Notes: generated from the letters alone by a model not told the origin. DNA of 64,000 nucleotides from Methylobacterium sp. WSM2598 (GCF_000379105.1 NZ_KB900609.1:4970338-5034337); one strand, 5' to 3'; counted from the stretch's first letter, positions 9,957 through 19,347 are shown. Program-made: numbers and translations.

Positions 9957-11510
9957 GTGCTCGCCCCGTCCGCTTCCAGCCCGTCCTCCGACCCGCCCCC
10001 GACCCGCTTCAACGCCGCGCGCCACTGCCTGGAGGCGCAGGCGCGCCGTCATCCCGACAAGCCCGCCCTGATCCTCGCGGGGGAGGGCGGGGCCGCGCAG
10101 GTGCTGAGCTACGGCGAGATCGACCGGGCGGTGCGCGCCGTCGCGGCGGGCCTGCTCGCCCTCGGCCTCGCGCCGGGCAGCCGGGTGATGATCCGCATGG
10201 GCAACGACGCCGATTACGCGATCGTGTACTTCGCGGCGCTGGCCGCCGGGCTGGTGGCGCAGCCCTCCTCGCCCCAGCTCACCCCCGCCGAGGCGGCCTT
10301 CCTGCTGGAGGATTCGGGAGCCGCCGCGGTGGTGGCGGCGGAGGATTGCCCCCTCGATCCCGCCTCCCTGCGCGGCCGCGCGCTGCTGCGGCCCGCCGAC
10401 GTGGCGCGCCTGCGGGCCGGGACGCCGCTCGCCGCCTACGCCGACACCGCGGCCGAGGACCCGGCCTCCCTCGTCTACACCTCGGGCACGACGCGCCGGC
10501 CGAAGGGCGTGCTGCACGCCCACCGCGCCGTCTGGGGCCGGCGCCCGATGCACGACCACTGGCTCGGGCTCACCGGGGACGACGTCGTGCTGCATGCCGG
10601 CACCATGAACTGGACCTACACGCTGGGCGTCGGGATCCAGGATCCCTGGGCGCGCGGGGCGACGGCGGTGCTCTACACCGGCCCGCGCGACCCGGCCCTG
10701 TGGCCCGCCCTGATCGCCCGCACGCGCGCCACCCTGTTCGCCGCGGTGCCGAGCCTCTACCGGCAGATCCTGAAATACGCCGATTTGTCCGCCCACGACC
10801 TGTCGCGCCTGCGCCACGGCATCACGGCGGGCGAGGCGCTCTCCCCCGAGCTCCTCGCCGCCTGGACGGCGGCGACCGGCAAGCCCCTCTACGAGGCGCT
10901 CGGCATGAGCGAGGTCTCGACCTACGTCTCGACCGGCCCGACCGTGCCGGTGCGGCCGGGCTCGCCGGGCCGGCCCCAGCCCGGGCGGCGCGTCGCCATC
11001 CTCCCGCCCGAGGGCGAGCCCGTGCCGCTGCCGGCGGGCGAGACCGGGCTCCTCGCCGTGCACCGCTCCGATCCCGGGCTGATGCTCGGCTACTGGAACC
11101 GCCCCGACGAGGAGGCGGCGGTGATCCGGGGCGAGTGGTTCGCGGGCGGCGACCTCGCCCGGCTCGACGCGGACGGCTACGTCTGGTTCGAGGGCCGCCA
11201 CGACGACCTGATGAACGCCTTCGGCTACCGGGTCTCGCCGAACGAGGTCGAGGCGGCGCTGATCGGCCACCCGGAGGTGCAGGAGGTGGCGGTCGCCGAG
11301 CGGGCCGTGCGGGCGGACGTGCGGGTCGTCGCCGCCTACGTGGTGCCGAGGCCCGGGGCCGCGCCGGAGGCGGAGGATCTGCTCGCGTGGTGCCGCGCGC
11401 GCCTCGCAGCCTACAAGTGCCCGCGCGAGATCGTGTTCCTGGAGGCGCTGCCGCGCACGCCGAACGGCAAGGTGCAGAGGAAGCGGCTCGCCGAGGCGGC
11501 GGGGGCCTGA
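9957..11510 (+). CDS. AMP-forming acyl-CoA synthetase
   Basis: A 517-aa ANL-superfamily ligase. Motifs in order: P-loop-like YTSGTTRRPKGVLHAHRA, YEALGMSEVSTYVS, the core WFAGGDLARLDADGYVWFEG, hinge GRHDDLMNAFGYRVSP, and the C-terminal catalytic lysine in LPRTPNGKVQRKRL. It would activate a carboxylic acid to the CoA thioester through an adenylate; the closest style is medium-chain or aryl/benzoate-CoA ligases. The start is GTG at 9957 with GGAG at a six-base spacing. It leads a three-gene run with M81 and M20 metallopeptidases, which suggests degradation of an amide-linked compound whose acid part is activated here (inference). Confidence 0.9.
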   Translation: MLAPSASSPSSDPPPTRFNAARHCLEAQARRHPDKPALILAGEGGAAQVLSYGEIDRAVRAVAAGLLALGLAPGSRVMIRMGNDADYAIVYFAALAAGLVAQPSSPQLTPAEAAFLLEDSGAAAVVAAEDCPLDPASLRGRALLRPADVARLRAGTPLAAYADTAAEDPASLVYTSGTTRRPKGVLHAHRAVWGRRPMHDHWLGLTGDDVVLHAGTMNWTYTLGVGIQDPWARGATAVLYTGPRDPALWPALIARTRATLFAAVPSLYRQILKYADLSAHDLSRLRHGITAGEALSPELLAAWTAATGKPLYEALGMSEVSTYVSTGPTVPVRPGSPGRPQPGRRVAILPPEGEPVPLPAGETGLLAVHRSDPGLMLGYWNRPDEEAAVIRGEWFAGGDLARLDADGYVWFEGRHDDLMNAFGYRVSPNEVEAALIGHPEVQEVAVAERAVRADVRVVAAYVVPRPGAAPEAEDLLAWCRARLAAYKCPREIVFLEALPRTPNGKVQRKRLAEAAGA

Positions 11511-11594
11511 GGGCCCGGCCCGGTGCGCCCCTTGCGCGCGGCGGGCGGCCCGGGCCACACCGTCACGCCGGCCGCCACGGGAGGATCCCCCCGC

Positions 11595-13058
11595 ATGAAG
11601 CTGTTCATCGCCTCCCTGGCGACCGAGACCAACACCTTCGCGCCGCTGCCGACCGGGCGGCCCGCCTTCCTGGCGGACTACGCCCGTCGCGATGGCAGCC
11701 GCAACCCGCCGCGCCTGAGCAATATCGGGCTGATCGCGTGGCGCCGCCTCGCCGAGGCGGACGGGCACGAGGTGGTCGAGAGCCTCTCGACCTTCGCCCA
11801 GCCCGGCGGGATCACCCTGCGGGCCGTCTACGAGGACCTGCGCGACGCGCTCCTGGCCGACCTCAAGGCCGCCGGGCCGGTCGACGCCGTGCTGCTCTTC
11901 ATGCACGGCGCCATGGTGGCCGAGGGCTACGACGATTGCGAGGGCGACACCCTCGCCCGGGTGCGCGGCATCGTCGGGCCGGGCGTGCCGGTCGGCGTCG
12001 AGCTCGACCTGCACTGCCACCTCACCGAGACGATGCGGCAGGCCGCCGACGTCATGGTGATCTACAAGGAATATCCCCACACCGACATCGTCGCGCGCGC
12101 CCGCGACCTCTACCCGCTGGTGATCGCCGCCGCCGAGGGGCGGATCCGGCCGGTGATGGCCTACGCGGATTGCCGGATGGTGAGCCTCTGGCGCACCTCC
12201 GACCCGCCCGTGCGCCGCTTCGTCGACCGCATGAGCGCCGCGGAGGGCCGCGACGGGATCCTGTCGGTCTCCTTCGGCCACGGCTTCCCCTGGGCGGACG
12301 TCGCCGATGTCGGCGCCAAGATGCTGGTCGTGGCCGACGGCGACGAGGCCGCGGCGGCGGCGCTCGCGCGCAGCCTCGCCGCCGAGGTCTGGGCCATGCG
12401 CGAGGAGGCCGCGACCCCCTACGTCACCATCGACGCGGCGATCGACCGGGCGCTCGCCTGCGACGATCCCCGCCCGATGGTGCTCGCCGACGTCGCCGAC
12501 AATGCCGGGGCGGGCGCCCCCTCCGACAACACGGCGATCCTGCGCCGCCTCGTCGCGCGCGGCGTCCGGGACGCGGCGAGCGGCCTCTACTGGGATCCGG
12601 GGGCGGTCGGCATCTGCCGGGAGGCCGGGATCGGCGCGCGCTTCACCCTGCGGGTCGGCGGCAAGTGCGGCGTGACCTCCGGCGACCCCGTCGATCTCGC
12701 CGTCACGGTGCGCGGCCTGGCGGACGACCACAGCCAGGCGGGCCTGAGCGGCGGGCGGGCGCTGCTCGGCCCGAGCGCCTGGGTCGAGGCGGACGGGATC
12801 CACCTCGTGCTGACGAGCCAGCGCCAGCAGCCCTTCGACCCGGACGCCTTCACGGGCCTCGGCCTCACCCTGCACGACAAGCGCCTCGTCGTCGTGAAGT
12901 CGATGCAGCACTTCCACGCCGCCTTCGCGGGCCTCGCGAGCGCGGTGCTCTACGTGGCGGCCCCGGGCGCGGTGCCGCCGGACTTCGCCGCCCTGCCCCT
13001 CACCAAGAAGGCCGGGCCCTGGTGGCCCCGCGACCCCAACCCCTTCGGTGCCGCATGA
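11595..13058 (+). CDS. M81 family metallopeptidase (MlrC-like)
   Basis: A 487-aa homologue of MlrC, the enzyme that completes microcystin breakdown in sphingomonads; most genomic homologues have unknown substrates. Recognisable blocks are ASLATETNTFAP at the N terminus, LFMHGAMVAEGYDDCEGD, the metal site ELDLHCHLTETM, DNAGAGAPSDNT and SMQHFHAAF. The ATG at 11595 has GGAGG ten bases upstream; an upstream in-frame extension of 24 codons lacks a site. The stop overlaps the start of the M20 gene (ATGA), so the two are translationally coupled. Confidence 0.88.
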   Translation: MKLFIASLATETNTFAPLPTGRPAFLADYARRDGSRNPPRLSNIGLIAWRRLAEADGHEVVESLSTFAQPGGITLRAVYEDLRDALLADLKAAGPVDAVLLFMHGAMVAEGYDDCEGDTLARVRGIVGPGVPVGVELDLHCHLTETMRQAADVMVIYKEYPHTDIVARARDLYPLVIAAAEGRIRPVMAYADCRMVSLWRTSDPPVRRFVDRMSAAEGRDGILSVSFGHGFPWADVADVGAKMLVVADGDEAAAAALARSLAAEVWAMREEAATPYVTIDAAIDRALACDDPRPMVLADVADNAGAGAPSDNTAILRRLVARGVRDAASGLYWDPGAVGICREAGIGARFTLRVGGKCGVTSGDPVDLAVTVRGLADDHSQAGLSGGRALLGPSAWVEADGIHLVLTSQRQQPFDPDAFTGLGLTLHDKRLVVVKSMQHFHAAFAGLASAVLYVAAPGAVPPDFAALPLTKKAGPWWPRDPNPFGAA

Positions 13059-14185
13059 TTCCCTCCGGGCTGCCCCTCGACCTCGACGCGATGCTGGCGA
13101 CGCTCCGCCCCTGGGTGGAATGCGAGAGCCCGACCTTCGCCACGCCGGCCGTCAACCGCATGATGGCGCTCGCCGCCCGCGACCTCGCGGTGGCGGGGGC
13201 GCGCATCGAGGTCGTGCCCGGCCGGATGGGCCTCGGCGACTGCGTGCGCGCCCGCTTCCCCCACCCGCGGCCCGAGACGCCCGGCATCCTGGTGCTCGGC
13301 CACATGGACACGGTGCATCCCGTGGGCACGCTGGAGGTCCTGCCCTGGCGCCGCGAGGGCGGGCGCGTCCACGGCCCCGGCATCCTCGACATGAAGGGCG
13401 GCAACCTCCTCGCCCTGGAGGCGATCCGGGCGCTCGGGCGGGCCGGGATCGCGACGCCGCTGCCGGTCACGGTGCTGCTCACCGGCGACGAGGAGATCGG
13501 CAGTCCCTCGACCCGCGACCTGATCGAGGCGGAGGCCTCGCGCCACCGCTACGTCCTGGTGCCGGAACCGGGCCACGAGGACAACGGCGTGGTGACGGGC
13601 CGCTACGCGATCGCGCGCTTCGTCCTGGAGGCCACGGGCCGGCCGAGCCATGCCGGGGCGCGGCTCGGCGAGGGGCGCTCGGCGGTGCGCGCCTTCGCCC
13701 GCAAGATCCTGGCGATCGAGGCGATGTCGGGGGAGGATTGCACCTTCAGCGTCGGCATCGTGCAGGGTGGCCAGTGGGTGAACTGCGTGCCGACGCGGTG
13801 CCGGGGCGAGGCGCTCAGCATGGCCAAGCGCCAGGCCGACCTCGACCGGGGCGTGGCGCGCATGCTCGCCCTCTCGGGCACGGAGGACGACGTCGCCTTC
13901 ACGGTGACGCGCGGGGTCACCCGCCCGGTCTGGGAGCCGGACGCCGAGACCCTCGCCCTCTACGAGACCGCCCGCGCCCTCGCGGCGGCCGAGGGGCTGG
14001 CCCTGCCGCATCGCAGCGCCGGGGGCGGCTCGGACGGCAACTTCACCGGGGCGATGGGCATCCCGACCCTCGACGGGCTCGGGGCGATCGGGCGCGGCTA
14101 CCACACCCTCGAGGAGCAGATCGACGAGGCGAGCCTGGTGAGCCGGGCGCGGCTCTTCGCGGGGCTGCTCGCGATGCTGCGCTGA
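13055..14185 (+). CDS. M20 family metallopeptidase (carboxypeptidase G2 / ArgE-like)
   Basis: A 376-aa zinc peptidase. The metal ligands and catalytic residues sit in LVLGHMDTVHPVG, ILDMKGGNLLALEAI (bridging Asp), the catalytic Glu pair in LTGDEEIGSPS, LVPEPGHE, and a late His in IGRGYHTLEEQI. The dimerisation segment GRPSHAGARLGEGRSA is also intact. Family members remove N-acyl or C-terminal amino acids. The start codon overlaps the M81 stop by four bases. With the acyl-CoA ligase and M81 peptidase it forms a compact degradative operon of unknown substrate. Confidence 0.9.
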   Translation: MIPSGLPLDLDAMLATLRPWVECESPTFATPAVNRMMALAARDLAVAGARIEVVPGRMGLGDCVRARFPHPRPETPGILVLGHMDTVHPVGTLEVLPWRREGGRVHGPGILDMKGGNLLALEAIRALGRAGIATPLPVTVLLTGDEEIGSPSTRDLIEAEASRHRYVLVPEPGHEDNGVVTGRYAIARFVLEATGRPSHAGARLGEGRSAVRAFARKILAIEAMSGEDCTFSVGIVQGGQWVNCVPTRCRGEALSMAKRQADLDRGVARMLALSGTEDDVAFTVTRGVTRPVWEPDAETLALYETARALAAAEGLALPHRSAGGGSDGNFTGAMGIPTLDGLGAIGRGYHTLEEQIDEASLVSRARLFAGLLAMLR

Positions 14186-14229
14186 GCCGGGGGCGCCCGC
14201 CATCGTCCCGTCGCGCAGCCGCCCCTCGA

Positions 14230-14430
14230 GCCACGATGGTAGACCCAACCCACCTCCTTGGCGATGAGCGGCCAGAGATCGGTCATGAAATCCAATGTTC
14301 CGGTCCCGGCCTTGAGACGGAGGCGTGTTATCTGTTCGGCATTCAAGAAGGTTGGCTGATAGCGGGGCGCGGCCTCGATCCGAAGCTCCGCGCGCGACAG
14401 GTAGGGAACGCCGCGCCTCGATCCGGCGAG
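14230..14430 (-). pseudogene. Possible gene remnant downstream of the M20 gene
   Basis: About 65 codons read without a stop on the minus strand and look protein-like: AELRIEAAPRYQPTFLNAEQ, then a block ending DFMTDLWPLIAKEVGWVY. The base and residue pattern is unlike antisense noise. It has no start signal and loses sense on both sides. I recognise the style of a conserved C-terminal region but cannot name a family. It fills most of the 337-bp gap before the MFS gene. Low certainty. Confidence 0.3.
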
Positions 14431-14522
14431 ACTGCGCGGCTCATGTCTCGACGTGACAGGCTGTCCCGAAAGCCTTCGCCGCGCTCGCCGCCGACGAGGG
14501 CCGCCGCGATTCGTTGGATCGG

Positions 14523-15773
14523 TCAGCGCGCCGCTGCCTGCGGCTGAGACGATGAAAGCACGAGGGTGACGCATCCGAACGCGAGTCCGACTGAGCAGAC
14601 ACCCAACCAGCCGAAGCTGACCCATGCCAATCCGGATAAGGCCGACCCGGCCGCGGCGCCGAGGAAGAACAGGCCTGTGAACAGCCCGTTCACACGGCCT
14701 CTTGCTTCGGGGCGCAACAGGTTGATTGCGCGCCGTCCCAGCGTCTGATCGCCGATCACCCCCAGATCGAGCAGGACGGCGCTGGCGACCAGGATCGCGA
14801 GAGGAGCCCAACTCGGGGCGAAAGGCGTGCCGACCAGGACGTCGCCGCCGATGCCGGCGAGGATCATCGCGGCGATGACCGCGAGGTGGGCGAGTCGCGT
14901 TGCGCTGCGCGTCCAGCCCCGGTCGCCCGCTCGCCCGGCGATCGGGGCGATGACCGCCCCGGCGGCTCCGGCCAGGGCGAAAAGGCCGATTCCGGTCTGA
15001 CCGAGGGAGAATGGCTGATCGGAAAGGCGCAAGGCGACCGACGTCCAGAACACCCCGAATGCGCCCATGCACAGGGCCTGGTAACTGGCCCGGCGCCGAA
15101 GGACGGGCTCCTCCCGCAGGATCGTCAGCATCGATCCGATGAGCGCCGAATAATTCGTGCCGGTCGCGGGCTTGCGGACCGGTAAGACGGTGGCCAGGAT
15201 CATGCTCAGGGCTGCGATGATCAAGGAGAGCCCACCGTAGAACCAGCGCCAACCGACGAACTCCGCAACCCAACTCGCGGCTGGCCGCGAAAGAAGGATG
15301 CCGAGCATGAGGCCGCTCATCACGTTGCCGACGACACGACCGCGATGTGCTTCAGGAGAGAGTTGAGCCGCCACCGGTACGAGCATTTGAATCGCGCTGG
15401 TGGTCACACCGGCGACGTACGACGCCAGTAGGAAGAGAAATGGCGTCGGGGCAAGCGCGATCGCCGCCAGGGCAGCAACGTCAACCAGCAAAGTCACAAC
15501 GATCACCGTCCGGTTCTCGACGAGATCCGTCAGTGGGACGAGCAGGAACAGGCCGCTCGCATAGCCGAGCAGAGTAAGTGTCGATACAAGACTGGCTTCG
15601 GATGTGCTTAACGAAAATGACGATCCGATCAAGCCGATCAGGGGCTGCGACGCATACAGGCTCAGTACGACGACGCCAACGGCGCATGCGAACAGGACAG
15701 TTAGTCCGGCGGACATTGTGTTCGATCGGCTGATGGGCGGTGGCGCGCTGGTCATTCGGGCGTGGGTGTGCAT
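14523..15773 (-). CDS. MFS transporter (drug/metabolite efflux type)
   Basis: A 416-aa 12-helix major facilitator of the DHA1/AraJ-like kind. Visible are GYASGLFLLVPLTDLVENRT (motif A region), SPEAHRGRVVGNVMSG between helices 4 and 5, and PEARGRVNGLFTGLFFLG in the second half. The ATG at 15773 was chosen because AAGGG precedes it; an ATG six codons later is possible. It diverges from a LysR gene with 106 bp between starts, the standard layout of a regulator and its target efflux gene. The pair has lower GC than its neighbours, which suggests transfer. Confidence 0.85.
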   Translation of the reverse strand: MHTHARMTSAPPPISRSNTMSAGLTVLFACAVGVVVLSLYASQPLIGLIGSSFSLSTSEASLVSTLTLLGYASGLFLLVPLTDLVENRTVIVVTLLVDVAALAAIALAPTPFLFLLASYVAGVTTSAIQMLVPVAAQLSPEAHRGRVVGNVMSGLMLGILLSRPAASWVAEFVGWRWFYGGLSLIIAALSMILATVLPVRKPATGTNYSALIGSMLTILREEPVLRRRASYQALCMGAFGVFWTSVALRLSDQPFSLGQTGIGLFALAGAAGAVIAPIAGRAGDRGWTRSATRLAHLAVIAAMILAGIGGDVLVGTPFAPSWAPLAILVASAVLLDLGVIGDQTLGRRAINLLRPEARGRVNGLFTGLFFLGAAAGSALSGLAWVSFGWLGVCSVGLAFGCVTLVLSSSQPQAAAR

Positions 15774-15879
15774 GGCGGCCCTTGTGTTCACTGCGTTGAC
15801 CTCACGCCGTCCTGCACCATTGGGGCAGCCGTGATAATCGGCGTTGATCGAGAATGTCTCTTCCTGTGGGCGAAACGAT

Positions 15880-16773
15880 ATGGCGAGCTTGGAGCAGTAC
15901 GAGGTCCTCGTCGCGATCATCGAGCGAGGAAGCCTGAGCGCCGCTGCCAAGAGGCTGAACCGGTCCCTGCAGTCCGTCAGCCGTGCGCTGACCGCACTCG
16001 AGACCGATCTGGGAACCGAACTCATCCGGCGTACGACCCGGCGGTTGCAGCCGACCCCCGCGGGAATGATATTGTACGAGCGACTGAGAACAGCGTTGAA
16101 AGAAATAGGAGATGCGCGCCTGCAGGTGAAGAGCGAAAAAACCAAAATAAACGGTCTATTTAGGATCGGCGCATCTGTACTATTTGCGCCGAAATTTGTG
16201 GTTCCATGCGCAACGGCATTCATGAATAGGTTTCCTGAAGTAAGTATAGACTTGGTATTGAATGATGCTGTCGTTGATCTCATCGAACATCGGCTCGATG
16301 TTGCGATTCGCATAGGAGATCTCGGCGCCATCAGCCTGCGGTCGAAGAAGATCGCGGAGCTGCGCCGCGTCCTGGTCGCCGCGCCATCCTATCTTGCTCG
16401 CCATGGTGTGCCGCGTGATCCCGACGATCTTGCATCGCATCTCTGCGTGGTCCGCACCTTCGGGCCGGAGGGCGACGCGTGGCCCTTGTCGGTCGACGGT
16501 GTCGTGGTGCGAACACAGGTGAAGGGTGCCTTCCGGTGCAGCGACGCGGCCGGAGCCAACGCGGCCACGATCCTCGGAGCCGGGATCGGCCTCGCGCCGC
16601 TCTGGCAAGTCAGACAGGACCTCGACGAGGGTCGCCTCGAACTCGTGCTTCCCCAGTGTGAGCCTCCTCCCATACGCGTCAGCGCTGTGTGGCCGGGGAG
16701 CTTGGAGACGCCCGCGCGGACGCAGCTGTTTGTCGAGATGGTGTCGAACCGTCTCGCGGGCGAACGCGTGTGA
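15880..16773 (+). CDS. LysR family transcriptional regulator
   Basis: A 297-aa regulator. The N-terminal winged helix reads LEQYEVLVAIIERGSLSAAA with the recognition region LNRSLQSVSRALTALE, followed by the periplasmic-binding-type effector domain (LFRIGASVLFAPKFVVPCAT, then LDVAIRIGDL). The ATG at 15880 was preferred over a TTG 12 codons upstream because it opens the conserved fold; its ribosome site is weak. Bases 16080-16320 are visibly AT-richer than the rest of the window. It probably controls the divergent MFS gene through the 106-bp shared region. Confidence 0.87.
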   Translation: MASLEQYEVLVAIIERGSLSAAAKRLNRSLQSVSRALTALETDLGTELIRRTTRRLQPTPAGMILYERLRTALKEIGDARLQVKSEKTKINGLFRIGASVLFAPKFVVPCATAFMNRFPEVSIDLVLNDAVVDLIEHRLDVAIRIGDLGAISLRSKKIAELRRVLVAAPSYLARHGVPRDPDDLASHLCVVRTFGPEGDAWPLSVDGVVVRTQVKGAFRCSDAAGANAATILGAGIGLAPLWQVRQDLDEGRLELVLPQCEPPPIRVSAVWPGSLETPARTQLFVEMVSNRLAGERV

Positions 16774-17147
16774 GGAAGTCTCCGGCCGCCGCGAACGGGG
16801 ACAGCCGGCCGTGCGCCGCGGCGATGTCGATGCGGATGCGGCGGAGCGGAGAGGCCTTGAAGCGAGGACGCTCCGGCTCGTCCCCCTCCGCCTCCGGCGG
16901 CCGGCCGATGCCGCGGCGTCGCAGACGGCGGTGCGGCGGCGAGCGGGTCAGGCGCGCTGGCGCCGGCGCGCTTTGCGGAGCCTGTTCGGGCGCACGGGGA
17001 GATCGAGAGCCACCTGCGCTGGCCGTTGGACGTGATGGTCGACGAGGATCACGCTCGCCCGAGGACCGATCACGGGACCGAGAACCGACCAGCGCGGTGC
17101 CGAATCCGAGGGGGGAGCGCCGGGCCTGGAAGGTCCCGCCCGGCGCC

Positions 17148-17376
17148 GTCGCCGCGCCGGTCACCCCGCGCCAGCCGGCCGAGCGGCGCAGCCACGACGA
17201 CGCCCGGCACCGCACCGCCAGCCTGTTCGCCGCGCTCGACGTGAAGGCCGGGACGGTGAACGGGCCGCGTCACCGCGCCGGCGCGTTCCGCCGCTGCCCG
17301 GACGAGATCGAGGCGGCGGTGCCGGCCGACCTCGACGTGCACCTGGTGCCCGACACCGCGGCGATGCACGAGCACC
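17148..17376 (+). pseudogene. Decayed IS630-family transposase fragment
   Basis: About 75 codons resemble the catalytic core of IS630 (Tc1/mariner) transposases: AERRSHDDARHRTASLFAAL, DVKAGTV, RHRAGAFRR, then AAVPADLDVHLVPDTAAMHE. The DDE aspartate of the HLVxD motif remains but the next residue is Thr where Asn is usual. There is no start, no upstream aspartate region and no C-terminal Glu block. It sits just upstream of argB. The preceding stretch 16774-17147 shows nothing I can recognise. Confidence 0.6.
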
Positions 17377-17478
17377 GTCTCCAAGGCCGGCCTCCGGCCG
17401 CGCCTTCCGGCGGCCGGGATCCTGCGCTAGAACCCGCCGCCGCGGGCGACCGGGCCCGATCGAGAGGACCTCGTCACG

Positions 17479-18393
17479 ATGAGCCAATCCGAGACGGACG
17501 CGCTGCCCAACGTGCACGTGCGCGCCGAGGTGCTGGTGCAGGCGCTGCCCCACATGCAGCGCTACGACGAGGAGATCGTCGTCATCAAGTACGGCGGCCA
17601 CGCCATGGGCGACCGGGCGGCGGCGGAGGATTTCGCCGAGGACGTGGTCCTGCTGGAGCAGTCGGGCCTCAAGCCCGTGATCGTGCACGGCGGCGGGCCG
17701 CAGATCGGCCGCATGCTCGACCGGCTCGGCATCAAGTCGGAGTTCCGCGAGGGCCTGCGCGTCACCGATGCGGCCACCGTCGAGGTGGTCGAGATGGTGC
17801 TCGCCGGCTCGATCAACAAGCAGATCGTCGGCTGGATCTCGGCCGAGGGCGGCAAGGCCATCGGCCTGTGCGGCAAGGACGGCAACATGGTGCAGGCGCG
17901 GCGCGCCACCCGCACCGTCGTCGATCCCGATTCCAACCTGGAGCGGGAGGTCGATCTCGGCCTCGTCGGCGAGCCGGAGCGGGTCAACCGCGCGGTGCTC
18001 GACGCGGTGCTGAAGGCCGAGCTGATCCCGGTGCTCGCCCCGGTGGCGGTCGGCAGCGACGGCCAGACCTACAACGTCAACGCCGACACCTTCGCGGGCG
18101 CCATCGCGGGGGCCCTGCGGGCCAAGCGCCTCCTCCTCCTCACCGACGTGCCGGGCGTGCTCGACAAGAACAAGAAGCTGATCCCGGAACTCTCGGTCGA
18201 GGATTGCCGCCGGCTCGTCGCCGACGGGACCATCACGGGCGGCATGATCCCGAAGATCGAGACCTGCATCTACGCCATCGAGCAGGGCGTCGAGGCGGTG
18301 GTCATCCTCGACGGCAAGGTCCCGCACGCGGTGCTGCTGGAGCTGTTCACCGATTACGGCGCCGGCACGCTGATCCGCCGCAGCGCACCCTGA
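17479..18393 (+). CDS. argB: Acetylglutamate kinase
   Basis: The second step of arginine synthesis: ATP-dependent phosphorylation of N-acetylglutamate. At 304 aa it has the usual alphaproteobacterial length. Motifs: [12 protein letters not shown] (nucleotide site), [28 protein letters not shown], the substrate loop [31 protein letters not shown] and the C-terminal [10 protein letters not shown]. The N-terminal extension with [12 protein letters not shown] is typical of arginine-inhibited enzymes. GAGAGGA precedes the ATG. A pyrimidine nucleotidase gene follows on the same strand after 77 bp; this neighbourhood is common in Hyphomicrobiales. Confidence 0.96.
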
Positions 18394-18470
18394 CGGCGAT
18401 CGGCGCTTCCTTTCCGGAGCCAGATGCTTATCTTGGACGCCCGGGGGCCGCGGGGCCCCCTTCGCGTCGA

Positions 18471-19217
18471 ATGGGCCGAGCTTCCGTGTTCCTTCCGAGC
18501 GAGAGCCACCTCACCGCCCCGGACGCCCGCGGCTTTTCCGGTGTCGAGACCTGGGTCTTCGACCTCGACAACACGCTCTACCCGCACGAGGCCCGCGTCT
18601 GGCCCCAGGTCGACGAGCGCATCACCCTCTACGTGATGGAGCTGTTCGGGCTCGACGGGCTCTCGGCGCGCGCCCTGCAGAAGCACTTCTACCACCGCTA
18701 CGGGACGACCCTGCGGGCGCTGATGCAGGAGGAGGCGGTCGATCCCTACGACTTCCTCGACTTCGCCCACGACATCGACCATTCGGGCATCGCCCTCAAC
18801 CCGGCCCTCGGCCGGGCGATCGAGGCCCTGCCGGGCCGCAAGCTCATCCTCACCAACGGCTCGCGCCGGCACGCCGAGAACGTGGCGCGCAAGCTCGGCA
18901 TCCTCGACCATTTCGAGGACGTGTTCGACATCGCGGCCTCCGACTTCGTGCCCAAGCCCGAGCGGCGGGCCTACGAGACCTTCCTCGACCGGCACGCGGT
19001 CGATCCGACCCGCGCGGCCCTGTTCGAGGACATCGCCAAGAACCTCGTCGTGCCCCACGACCTCGGCATGGCGACGGTGCTGGTGGTGCCGCGCACGGTC
19101 GATCCGTTCCGGGACGCGTCCGAGCAGGAGGCGGTGCGGGCCCCGCACATCGACCACATCACCAACGACCTCGCGGGCTTCCTGAGCGAGCGGGTCGCCC
19201 CGGCGCTGCCGCGGTGA
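18471..19217 (+). CDS. Pyrimidine 5'-nucleotidase (HAD superfamily, Sdt1-like)
   Basis: A 248-aa HAD hydrolase. Motif I is VFDLDNTLYP with the nucleophile and acid/base aspartates, motif II LILTNGSRRHAENV, motif III lysine in SDFVPKPERRAY and motif IV LFEDIAKNLVVPHDLGM. The alpha-helical cap lies between motifs I and II (HFYHRYGTTLRALM). Family members dephosphorylate UMP or CMP. The ATG at 18471 and a GTG five codons later (18486) are both plausible starts, each with a weak ribosome site. It follows argB. Confidence 0.88.
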   Translation: MGRASVFLPSESHLTAPDARGFSGVETWVFDLDNTLYPHEARVWPQVDERITLYVMELFGLDGLSARALQKHFYHRYGTTLRALMQEEAVDPYDFLDFAHDIDHSGIALNPALGRAIEALPGRKLILTNGSRRHAENVARKLGILDHFEDVFDIAASDFVPKPERRAYETFLDRHAVDPTRAALFEDIAKNLVVPHDLGMATVLVVPRTVDPFRDASEQEAVRAPHIDHITNDLAGFLSERVAPALPR

Positions 19218-19227
19218 GCGCCCGCCG

Positions 19228-19347
19228 ATGAATCCCGAGACGGACCCGATCGAGGTCTGGGGCCGGCGCATCGGCCGCGGCCTCGGCCTCGTCGCCCTCG
19301 TGGCGATGGCGTGGTGGCTCGGCGTGCAACTGAGGCTGTGGGGATGA
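19228..19347 (+). CDS. Small single-pass membrane protein (39 aa)
   Basis: The 39-residue frame starts ten bases after the nucleotidase gene and its stop overlaps the next start as ATGA, a layout that strongly favours translation. The peptide has an acidic N terminus (MNPETDPIEVWGRR) followed by one hydrophobic helix (LGLVALVAMAWWLGVQL). The function is unknown; small inner-membrane proteins of this kind are often left unannotated. Confidence 0.6.
   Translation: MNPETDPIEVWGRRIGRGLGLVALVAMAWWLGVQLRLWG

Noticed and set aside
9744..12917. Long minus-strand open frame antisense to the ligase and M81 genes
   Set aside because: Its residues (long runs of Arg, Gly, His, Asp without domain pattern) mirror the third-position bias of the real genes on the other strand.
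9827..14185. A single 1452-codon open frame spanning the whole ligase/M81/M20 region
   Set aside because: Only its last 376 codons are the M20 peptidase; the earlier part is an Arg/Gly-rich shadow frame of the two upstream genes, a common effect of very high GC.
16774..17147. Additional genes between the LysR gene and the IS630 remnant
   Set aside because: All frames here are Arg/Pro-rich, without start signals or recognisable motifs.
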